Assembly: GCF_020829685.1 (NCBI RefSeq)
Contig: NZ_JAIVFR010000214.1
Span: 1 to 8,827, forward strand
Source: Nostoc sp. CHAB 5715
GTDB taxonomy: Bacteria > Cyanobacteriota > Cyanobacteriia > Cyanobacteriales > Nostocaceae
Reading direction: 5' to 3'
Length of the DNA stretch: 8,827 bases
Of the stretch, positions 1-5,092 are shown in pieces. The translations under genes were made by a program, and so were the position numbers. Numbering within the stretch: position 1 is the first letter of the stretch; every line of letters begins with the position of its first letter. The notes under the pieces were generated by a model. It was not told the DNA's origin, searched no databases, and worked only from the letters and a program-made list of their open reading frames with translations.

Positions 1-53
1 CGTGGCAGTGGCATCAAAAGCGACATAGGTAAAATAAATAAAAAGTAAACAAT

Positions 54-91
54 TACAAGTGTGGGGGGAATTGCTGTCGCCAACACTTGTA
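54..91. repeat. 9-bp perfect inverted repeat, hairpin
   Basis: TACAAGTGT at 54-62 is matched by ACACTTGTA at 83-91 with a 20-base spacer containing a run of G. It lies 120 bases upstream of the antitoxin gene. It has no T-tract, so it is a poor terminator on the plus strand. It could be the end of an upstream gene, a protein-binding site or another small repeat. The rest of 1-212 contains a HIP1 octamer at 191-198 and no recognisable gene. Confidence 0.5.
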
Positions 92-212
92 TATTATTAA
101 CTAGATAACAAGAAAGGCGGGCTGAAAGGGTAGACACGAAAATGTCTCAAGGCAGTTGCATAAAGAATTGCTTAGAATTAAGGCGTAAAAGCGATCGCAC
201 AAAATTTGCGGG

Positions 213-449
213 ATGAAGTACCTCAATATTCAAGACACAGACACTACCCTTACAGCGCTACTTGATGAGGTGGCAGCGACTCAAACTGAAGTTGTGGTTA
301 CTCGTGATGGCATTCCAGTTGCTCGCATTGTGCCTTGGCAAGCAAAACGAACTTCTACTGATCGCCACCCATTGCGGGGAATGCCGATTGTAATTGCAGA
401 AGATTTTGACGAATCTATGCCGGAACTTTGGGAAACCTTAGGCGAATGA
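213..449 (+). CDS. Phd/YefM-type antitoxin of a VapBC-like module
   Basis: This 78-residue protein has the layout of a type II antitoxin. Residues 1-45 match the Phd/YefM DNA-binding fold, with the typical start MKYLNIQD, a helix (TLTALLDEVAATQTE), then VVVTRDGIPVARIVP. Residues 50-78 form the acidic toxin-binding tail, which includes EDFDESMPELWE. Such antitoxins neutralise a PIN ribonuclease in the cytoplasm and repress their own operon. ATG 213 is the first possible start, because an in-frame stop lies a few codons upstream and no other start falls between; the preceding GCGGG is too close to be a normal ribosome-binding site. The stop overlaps the toxin start as ATGA (446-449), indicating translational coupling. 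The toxin is broken, so this is now an orphan antitoxin that may still act as a repressor or protect against related toxins. Confidence 0.87.
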   Translation: MKYLNIQDTDTTLTALLDEVAATQTEVVVTRDGIPVARIVPWQAKRTSTDRHPLRGMPIVIAEDFDESMPELWETLGE

Positions 450-965
450 TTTTGTTAGATACTCATGTTTGGCTTTGGTTACTGCACGATCCAAGTCAGT
501 TATCGAGTCAGGCGCAAGCCGCAATTGATTCAGAAGAACCACAAAGTGGCTTGCTGGTGTCTGCTATTTCAGCATGGGAGATTGCAATCAAGTTCAGAAG
601 AGAGAAAACTAACGTTACCCTTGCCGATTGATGAATGGTATGCGTTGGCGCAAACACACTCAGGCATTGTCATAGAGCCTTTAAATCCAATACGGTTCAG
701 TTAAGGCCAAAACTCTTTATTAAAGTCAGATTTTTTAACGAACCGCCAAGGACGCCAAGGACGCAAAGAGAAGGAATAAATGCTTAACTGAACTGTATTG
801 CCTTTAAATCCTCTAGATGCGATCGCTAGTACACAATTACCGGATAATTTTCATAAAGATCCGGCAGACAGAATTCTAGTTGCGATCGCAAGGCGATATG
901 GAATTCCTCTAGTAACTTGTGATGCGAAGATTCTGAACTACCCTCATGTGCAAACGATCTGGTGA
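446..965 (+). pseudogene. vapC: PIN-domain toxin (VapC-type), frameshifted and interrupted
   Basis: The frame opens at ATG 446 with MILLDTHVWLWLLHDPSQLS, a textbook PIN-domain start whose Asp5 is a metal ligand. It continues through SAISAWEIAIKF, whose Glu is the second acidic residue. After 607 the frame is lost. Removing one A from the AAAA run at 605-608 restores KLTLPLPIDEWYALAQ and leads to GIVIEPLNP at about 688. There a 111-bp element (689-799) interrupts the gene. Joining 688 directly to 812 restores LDAIASTQLPDNFHKDPADR, then ARRYGIPLVTCDAKIL, and the stop at 963-965. These carry the remaining two catalytic aspartates. The repaired protein is 131 residues, normal for the family. VapC toxins are RNases that cut tRNA or rRNA. 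The gene has two independent lesions and cannot make active toxin unless the frameshift is a sequencing error and the element excises precisely. Confidence 0.92.
689..799. mobile_element. 111-bp non-autonomous element (MITE-like) inside the toxin gene
   Basis: The ends are 17-bp terminal inverted repeats with one mismatch: AATACGGTTCAGTTAAG at 689-705 and CTTAACTGAACTGTATT at 783-799. They are flanked by a perfect 12-bp direct duplication, GCCTTTAAATCC, at 677-688 and 800-811. The interior holds a GCCAAGGAC direct repeat (753-771 region), a motif I associate with dispersed cyanobacterial repeats. There is no coding capacity, so it must have been moved by a transposase encoded elsewhere. The parent family is not identified. 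Removing the element plus one duplication copy gives an uninterrupted PIN-domain frame, which fixes both borders and the direction of change. Confidence 0.88.
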
Positions 966-981
966 ACTAACTCACAGAAAA

Positions 982-1040
982 GGAGACACAAAGAAAAATG
1001 TCTCCCTACTCCGTAGAGACGCGATTAATCGTGTCTCTAC
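982..1040. terminator. tandem hairpins between convergent genes, likely bidirectional terminator or REP
   Basis: Two hairpins stand in series. GGAGACA (982-988) pairs with TGTCTCC (999-1005). GTAGAGAC (1013-1020) pairs with GTCTCTAC (1033-1040) around the palindrome CGATTAATCG, making a nearly perfect 28-bp palindrome. They sit where the plus-strand toxin gene and the minus-strand gene converge, and the second overlaps the last codons and stop of the minus-strand gene. Neither has a clear T-tract. The second resembles a dispersed cyanobacterial repeat, so the termination role is inferred from position. Confidence 0.5.
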
Positions 1041-1717
1041 CCACTCTCTCTCATGCTTCGCAGTACGACAACTAAGATGCCAATAAATCCGAGGATTGGA
1101 AGTGCGATCGCCCAAATTGGTAAATTCTGAGATTCACCCTCTACTAAATCACCATTGACATTTCGCAGGTTTTGTGCATTCTGTGTAGAACCGCCTGCCA
1201 CAGTAACTTCAAATTTGAACTCAAAGGGTTTGAATCTTGCTCCAGAGACTGGTTTACCATTCAGCTGCAACTGATAAATACCTGGCTTAGGAAAGACAAC
1301 TTCTGCACCTGGAATACCTTGATAACGTTCAGCTGCTACAGGTTCTAACTGTGGTTCTAACAGGGGTGGCTCTCCAGCTGCATAGGGTTGGGCATAAACA
1401 GCCAACTGACAATTACACTGTGATAGGGGAATCACTCTTCCACCTCTGCGGGTAAGCGCAAACCAGGCTTGGCTTGGTTCTCCAGCACGGGGATTATCAT
1501 TTGGTTCAATGTGGAGGGTGCCGCCGACATCTCCGGCTACTTCCACTTTATGAGCAGATGCAGGAGAAAGATTAGTTATTGATATAACTAAGCAACTCAG
1601 GAATAATAAATACTTTATTCTTCCTTGATGCCAGAAAATGCCTTTGAACAAGTAATGTCTCTGTTTTTGACTTGTTGAGAATAAGGATGATTTACCGTGA
1701 TTTGGTTGGGGGAACAT
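1037..1717 (-). CDS. secreted, C-terminally membrane-anchored protein with mature N-terminal His
   Basis: This 226-residue protein has a long basic N-region (1-35), a hydrophobic core (about 36-50) and a signal-peptidase site ASA|HK after residue 55. The predicted mature chain starts His-Lys and continues with a beta-rich domain: VEVAGDVGGTLHIEPNDNPRAG, an FALTRRGGRVIPL segment, CNC (101-103), and PGIYQLQLNG with FEFKFEVTV (to about 174). A Ser/Asn/Gln-rich linker leads to one membrane helix (200-219) and a short basic tail. The architecture recalls periplasmic Ig-like metal-binding or copper-handling domains of the CopC/YtkA kind, but I do not recognise a named family. The start overlaps the upstream gene by 26 bases, so the pair is probably one transcript. 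No strong ribosome-binding site is visible, and there is no internal Met before the hydrophobic core, which favours this start. Confidence 0.8.
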   Translation of the reverse strand: MFPQPNHGKSSLFSTSQKQRHYLFKGIFWHQGRIKYLLFLSCLVISITNLSPASAHKVEVAGDVGGTLHIEPNDNPRAGEPSQAWFALTRRGGRVIPLSQCNCQLAVYAQPYAAGEPPLLEPQLEPVAAERYQGIPGAEVVFPKPGIYQLQLNGKPVSGARFKPFEFKFEVTVAGGSTQNAQNLRNVNGDLVEGESQNLPIWAIALPILGFIGILVVVLRSMRESG

Positions 1718-2117
1718 AAAACTTTTCTAAGGCTAACTTTGACCAAAAAAAGCGCGAACGTACTAGCAAGACACTGAGGGTAATAATTCCCATCAGTACT
1801 GCCGCTAATTTATTTCCCCAAGTTAATTGCAAGGAACCCAGGTAATGGGAACCAATCAACACAGCATGAATGGCACTCAAGAGCAAGGCTGGCACACCCA
1901 ATAGATGAATCTGTCGCCAACGCTTGCCCAAAGATTTCTGCAACGATTCCCAACTCGTTAAAGCGGCGGGGGACATTAATATCAATGCTACAGCACCCGC
2001 AGCCATACCCCACTGAAATTCTGGCGGCAGGAAAGAAAAGGCGGCAAAATTCCATTGCAATGAGTGTTCTATCATGTGGGCGGTGTGAACCACAGAAAGC
2101 ACAAAAGATCCCAACAA
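1692..2117 (-). CDS. multi-histidine membrane protein, ferric-reductase/b-type haem domain-like
   Basis: This 141-residue protein has about four hydrophobic segments (roughly 2-15, 36-55, 71-90 and 102-120) and histidines placed as in haem-binding membrane bundles: His11, His14, His18, His71, His84 and His91. The stretch SLGKRWRQIHLLGVPALLLS followed by AIHAVLIGSHYLG resembles ferric-reductase-like domains (MsrQ/YedZ kind), where paired His on neighbouring helices hold b haem. It would pass electrons across a membrane, perhaps to the anchored protein encoded immediately downstream, which it overlaps by 26 bases. The only upstream start in frame is TTG 2117 (an in-frame stop lies just before it); the first ATG is at residue 15, inside the His-rich helix. 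Repeat-type DNA starts directly upstream, so the N-terminus and promoter may have been lost to an insertion. Family assignment is moderate. Confidence 0.68.
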   Translation of the reverse strand: MLGSFVLSVVHTAHMIEHSLQWNFAAFSFLPPEFQWGMAAGAVALILMSPAALTSWESLQKSLGKRWRQIHLLGVPALLLSAIHAVLIGSHYLGSLQLTWGNKLAAVLMGIITLSVLLVRSRFFWSKLALEKFYVPPTKSR

Positions 2118-2209
2118 GATTTAAAAACCTACCCCCGGACTGGGGGAAAGTCTACGCCCAAAACATTCTTTGAGGAGATATGACGAAGCACTTTGTGCAA
2201 ACGTGGTGA

Positions 2210-2345
2210 GGCAGCGCGGTCTTGGGGGTCTCCCCCATGAGCGACTGCCGAACCCGTAGGGTCAGCCTGGGAACCTGTGCAAACAGGATATTAAGGCAGT
2301 AATGTCTTAAAGAATCTCCTCGCCTTTAGGCAGGAGAGTGTCAAG
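2210..2345 (+). ncRNA. omega-RNA-like right end of an IS200/IS605 (tnpB-type) element, tnpB absent
   Basis: Five hairpins follow one another. (1) GGCAG-CGC (2210-2217) pairs with GCG-A-CTGCC (2241-2249), enclosing GGGGG/CCCCC (2224-2228/2232-2236). (2) CCC/GGG at 2253-2261. (3) CCTGT-GCAA-ACAGG at 2274-2287 has a GNRA tetraloop. (4) TTAAGGCA-GTAA-TGTCTTAA at 2291-2310 also has a GNRA loop. (5) CTCCTCGCC-TTTA-GGCAGGAG is at 2316-2336, followed by AGTGTCAAG. From memory, hairpin 5 and its GAATC...GTGTCAA surroundings resemble right ends of cyanobacterial tnpB elements, where this region is the scaffold of the guide RNA. No tnpB frame is visible; 2119-2205 may be decayed coding remains. The sequence after 2345 would be the guide. 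It could instead be a non-autonomous relative. Confidence 0.58.
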
Positions 2346-2356
2346 AGCATCTTTCA

Positions 2357-2556
2357 GAAGGCAGAAGGCAGGAGGCAGAAGGCACTTATAGAACCCACGT
2401 TTAAAAACGTGGGATTGAAGTAAGGATGCCTTGTGTCTCGTGGCACTTTCCGCTCGACACAAATCTTTTTATACTAGTGGGCTTTAGACCCACAACTAAA
2501 GTTTTTATTAATACTTCTTTCATAAAAGCCTTCTGCCCTCTGCCCTCTGCCTTTTC
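2357..2556. repeat. composite repeat: hairpins framed by inverted GGCAGAA-type short repeats
   Basis: GGCAGAA-type tandem heptamers at 2357-2384 are mirrored on the other strand by CTGCCCT-type heptamers at 2530-2556. Between them are three hairpins: CCCACGTTT/AAACGTGGG (2394-2413), TTGTGTC/GACACAA (2431-2437/2456-2462) and GTGGG/CCCAC around TTTAG (2477-2493). Such short tandem repeats are typical of Nostoc-like genomes and mark dispersed repetitive DNA. No coding sequence is supported here. Confidence 0.7.
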
Positions 2557-2613
2557 TTTGTAAAGCTGCATATATTTACCCCCGGCTACGCCGTCCCCCC
2601 TTATTAAGGCTAC

Positions 2614-2629
2614 GGTGTACACACAAGTC
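2614..2629 (+). repeat. 16-bp motif, copy 1 of 2
   Basis: GGTGTACACACAAGTC occurs here and again at 8279-8294. It contains the palindrome GTGTACAC. It may be the border of a dispersed element; the flanks of the two copies do not match. Confidence 0.6.
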
Positions 2630-2679
2630 TGAAGTTGTTCAAGAATCTGGGTTTTACTCCACCCTAACCACTGCTTGAA

Positions 2680-2854
2680 TTCAATGAACGATACCTCCAA
2701 TTCAATAAACGACTACCCGAAATCAATAAATGACCACCCGAATTCAATAAATGACCACCCGAATTCAATAAATGACCACCCGAATTCAATAAATGACCAC
2801 CCGAATTCAATAAATGACCACCCGAATTCAATAAATGACCACCCGAAATCAATA
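2680..2854. repeat. 21-bp minisatellite, eight units
   Basis: Eight head-to-tail 21-bp units cover 2680-2847, plus a 7-base partial unit. Units 4-8 (2743-2847) are identical, unit 3 differs only at its first base, and units 1 and 2 are more diverged, as expected when new copies arise inside an array. Because 21 is a multiple of three, one plus frame stays open as repeated NSINDHP (TTG start at 2675, running to 2911), and a minus frame reads GGHLLNS. Neither has a convincing start or ribosome-binding site, so I do not call a gene, though a small repeat protein cannot be excluded. Confidence 0.95.
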
Positions 2855-2916
2855 TATTTATTGCATAAATTCTCAAAACCTTACCTGAAACCTGATTTAC
2901 TAAGGTTTTAGCTTTA

Positions 2917-3048
2917 GTTTTACCCCACCCTAACCCTCCCCGATATATTGGGGAGGGAACTGGATTTTCTGGTTTCCCCCCAATACATCGGGGAGCCACT
3001 GCGTTGGGCGGCTCTGCCGACTTGAAGCAAGTGGCGTGGGATTAAGGG
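2917..3048. repeat. palindromic dispersed repeats, C/G-run hairpins
   Basis: CCCTCCCC (2934-2941) pairs with GGGGAGGG (2950-2957). A similar CCCCCCAATACATCGGGG follows at 2976-2993. Next comes CGGC-TCT-GCCG (3009-3019) and CTTG-AAG-CAAG (3021-3031), the latter two framed by CCAC/GTGG. The phrase TACCCCACCCTAACC at 2921-2935 echoes a close variant at 2657-2670, so the minisatellite is framed by two copies of it. These look like dispersed cyanobacterial repeats without coding content. Confidence 0.6.
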
Positions 3049-3089
3049 GGGTGATTAAAATTACAGTCAAACACTTTTCAAACATCCTC

Positions 3090-3221
3090 TTATATCAAGT
3101 TCGGCAAATCACTTACAATATGTCATTGCGAATGCAACGAAGTGGAATGAAGCAATCGCAAAGGTTTGGGATTGTGCACTTTGCTCGCTTTTGACTAAGT
3201 ATTAAGTCGAACATGATATTA
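3090..3221. mobile_element. possible 132-bp MITE-like repeat
   Basis: The left end (3090-3103) and the reverse complement of the right end (3208-3221) agree at 12 of 14 positions, with the shared core TATCAxGTTCG. The interior includes TGTCATTGCGAATGCAACGA and GAATGAAGCAATCGCA (3121-3160), an imperfect palindromic motif widespread as a dispersed bacterial repeat. No target duplication is obvious, so the borders are approximate. Confidence 0.45.
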
Positions 3222-3294
3222 GAAAGACTTGAGTAGTTTAATACTCATCTCCTGAATGAAGATGTGCTAGCAGCACATAGATTGAAGAGATTGA

Positions 3295-3444
3295 GCCAAA
3301 AGGGTAGCTTTCGTTTCGATGGCTAGCTTTCTTATATTGAATGGGTATTCTTTAGAAGTGCCAGAAAAAGAAGTTGTATTAATGATAAAAAGACTTTCAA
3401 CTGATCAAGAAACTCAAGAATCGATAGCAGATTGGATAAAATAA
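3295..3444 (+). pseudogene. C-terminal stub of a Doc/Fic-family toxin
   Basis: The open stretch ending at TAA 3442-3444 reads AKRVAFVSMASFLILNGYSL and then VPEKEVVLMIKRLSTDQETQ, ESIADWIK. This matches the end of Doc (death-on-curing) toxins, where the catalytic HxFxDGNKR motif is followed by a hydrophobic helix, L-NGY-L and a terminal ADW-like segment. Only Lys-Arg of the motif survives; the codons where Gly-Asn should be are TGA-GCC. Upstream, several stops occur in this frame and no N-terminal half is recognisable, so the gene is 5'-truncated next to the MITE-like repeat. Doc toxins act by phosphorylating EF-Tu. The residual ATG at 3319 could at most give a 41-residue inactive peptide. No antitoxin partner is visible, although another frame (3239-3323) is open without a start I trust. 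Confidence 0.75.
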
Positions 3445-3502
3445 AATTGTATTCAAATAGACAATTAAGCTGATTGCAAAGTTACTTTGCAGGTTTATCG
3501 AA

Positions 3503-3792
3503 CAGAATTCAGGAGTCAGGAGTCAGAATACAGGAAAGGTATTCTGACCCAAAAAGCGGATAGCGTAGCGTTAGCGAGTCCGCGATAGCGCAGCGTTAGC
3601 GAGTATTCGAGCGTCGCGTCTGAATAATCGGCGTTTTTGCACCCCCACCAAATTTTCTTGTTTTGTGGTGCAACAATTCCTGCGCCGGTCTGAATCCCCG
3701 ACTGATGGTTACTGAGCGTAGCCGAAGTATTGATTCTGACCGGAGGCGGAGCGTCTCCGGCTCCGCTCCTGAATTCTGACTTCTGAATTCTT
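3503..3792. repeat. composite dispersed repeat with inverted GAATTCAGGAGTC-type ends
   Basis: Heptamer-type repeats GAATTCAGGAGTCAGGAGTC (3505-3524) are mirrored by a related inverted stretch at 3768-3790. Inside are two 20-bp direct repeats, ATAGCGYAGCGTTAGCGAGT, at 3560-3579 and 3585-3604, the hairpin GCGGA/TCCGC (3556-3560/3579-3583), and a G+C-rich hairpin of GGAG/CTCC blocks at 3742-3768. A smaller relative begins with the same TTATCGAA-CAGAATTCAG phrase at 6178. No gene is supported from 3445 to 3902. Confidence 0.65.
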
Positions 3793-3902
3793 CTTCAATT
3801 AAGAATTTAGGAAACCAAAATATTAAACCCTTCCTAGCAATCCTGGAAAGTTATACCTGGGGATTTGCGCTACCCTAAGTCTGGAAGCCAAGGATAAATC
3901 AC

Positions 3903-4955
3903 ATGAGAAAATGGATTTGGCTGATGCTGTTGGTGCTGATGGCAGTTGCGGTGGTGGGTAGCAGAGGTAGCACGTTTTTTGAACAGCGTCCGTCGCCAGC
4001 AATTGTTGAGCGCATTCCAGTGAAAACACCCCAACCACAGCCAGAGTCAAAGGAAGTTGACAATACCCTACAAGTGTCTACTAATAAGCTGTTAACCCAT
4101 ATCCAAAAGTTGAATTTTCAGCGCTACACAACAAAAGAGCGATCGCTTACTCGCACTTATATCACAACTGAACTCACAAAATTAGGCTGGAAGCCCAAAT
4201 TAGAAAAGTTCTCTGAGGGTGTGAATATTTTTGCCGAACGTGTAGGAACTAACAAAGCAGCTAAAGCAATTCTCGTGGGAGCGCATTACGACACTGTTGC
4301 CTTATCCCCTGGTGCTGATGATAACGCTAGTGGTGTAGCTGTGGTGCTAGAAGTAGCCCGCTTGCTCGGCTCCCGTCCCACGCCACGGACGTTACAGCTA
4401 GCTTTTTTTGACAAAGAAGAAGCAGGACTTTTGGGTAGTCAGGCTTTCGTTAGCAAGACAGCACGCTTACAAAACTTGGGCGGAGCGATCGTCATGGATA
4501 TGGTAGGTTATGCATGTTACACTCCTGGGTGTCAAAAATACCCTGCGGGATTGCCTGTTACCCCAATTAGTGATAAAGGCGACTTTTTAGCAGTAATCGG
4601 TGATACAGAACATTTGCCTTTGCTGAGTGCCTTTCAAAACTCACAGATGCTCCCTTCAACCGCTCTGAATAAACAAAAATCAATGCCATCAGTCCTAACA
4701 CTACCAATTCCTTTTAAAGGTTTACTGACACCAGACACCCTACGCAGCGACCATGCACCATTTTGGTATCAAGGTGTGGGTGCTGTGCTAGTGACAGATA
4801 CCGCAAATTTACGTACTCCGCACTATCATAAATCTAGCGATGTTCCAGCGACTATCGAGCGATCGTTTTTCACGGGAGCAGCACAGATTGTGGTCAATGC
4901 TACTACTGTCTTGTTAGAGAAAAACGAAGTTTTGGAAACTCAACCACCAAGCTGA
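3903..4955 (+). CDS. exported M28-family zinc aminopeptidase/peptidase
   Basis: This 350-residue protein has an N-terminal signal or anchor (MRKWIWLMLLVLMAVAVVGS), a Pro/Gln-rich linker (30-50), and then an M28 catalytic domain. The dinuclear zinc site is complete: His128 in VGAHYDT, bridging Asp140 in GADDNASG, catalytic Glu172 and ligand Glu173 in FFDKEEAGLLGS, Asp199 in VMDMVGY, and His309 in PHYHKSSD. Family members remove N-terminal residues from peptides; the location is periplasm or outer envelope. Cys205 and Cys210 (YACYTPGCQKYP) could form a disulfide. A good ribosome-binding site AAGGA (3890-3894) lies 8 bases before the ATG. The gene is probably monocistronic, bounded upstream by repeats and downstream by AATTCGT tandem repeats. 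The substrate is unknown; Pro/Phe-type exopeptidase specificity cannot be read from sequence. Confidence 0.93.
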   Translation: MRKWIWLMLLVLMAVAVVGSRGSTFFEQRPSPAIVERIPVKTPQPQPESKEVDNTLQVSTNKLLTHIQKLNFQRYTTKERSLTRTYITTELTKLGWKPKLEKFSEGVNIFAERVGTNKAAKAILVGAHYDTVALSPGADDNASGVAVVLEVARLLGSRPTPRTLQLAFFDKEEAGLLGSQAFVSKTARLQNLGGAIVMDMVGYACYTPGCQKYPAGLPVTPISDKGDFLAVIGDTEHLPLLSAFQNSQMLPSTALNKQKSMPSVLTLPIPFKGLLTPDTLRSDHAPFWYQGVGAVLVTDTANLRTPHYHKSSDVPATIERSFFTGAAQIVVNATTVLLEKNEVLETQPPS

Positions 4956-4961
4956 CTGATT

Positions 4962-4993
4962 AATTCGTAATTCGTAATTCGTAATTCGTAATT
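4962..4993. repeat. AATTCGT heptamer tandem repeat (STRR)
   Basis: Four perfect copies of AATTCGT at 4962-4989 followed by AATT, starting 7 bases after the peptidase stop. Heptamer repeats of this type are typical of heterocyst-forming cyanobacteria. Confidence 0.95.
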
Positions 4994-5092
4994 AAAGAAG
5001 AAATGACTAAGTAAGTCGGCACAATAAAACCAAACTGTGTGAAGAAAACGACCTACTTACAGCAGTTTTCATGTATTTGAACCACATCTGTT

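Noticed and set aside
1985..2173. Plus-strand 62-codon frame opposite the haem-like gene
   Set aside because: Antisense shadow of the membrane protein gene continuing into repeat DNA.
2401..2700. Minus-strand frame of 99 codons
   Set aside because: It runs through short repeats, hairpins and the diverged end of the minisatellite, with no family resemblance and no ribosome-binding site.
2680..2854. CRISPR array
   Set aside because: Units abut directly with no unique spacers, and 21 bp is the whole period.
2675..2911. Plus-strand 78-codon NSINDHP repeat protein
   Set aside because: TTG start, no ribosome-binding site, and unit divergence shows no codon pattern; kept only as a repeat.
2664..2999. 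Minus-strand frame of 111 codons with GGHLLNS repeats
   Set aside because: It is open because the minisatellite period is divisible by three; its ends lie in dispersed palindromic repeats.
3239..3323. Possible antitoxin fragment (frame FNTHLLNEDVLAAHRLKR) before the Doc stub
   Set aside because: No start codon after the preceding stop, no recognised family, and it overlaps the Doc remnant in another frame.
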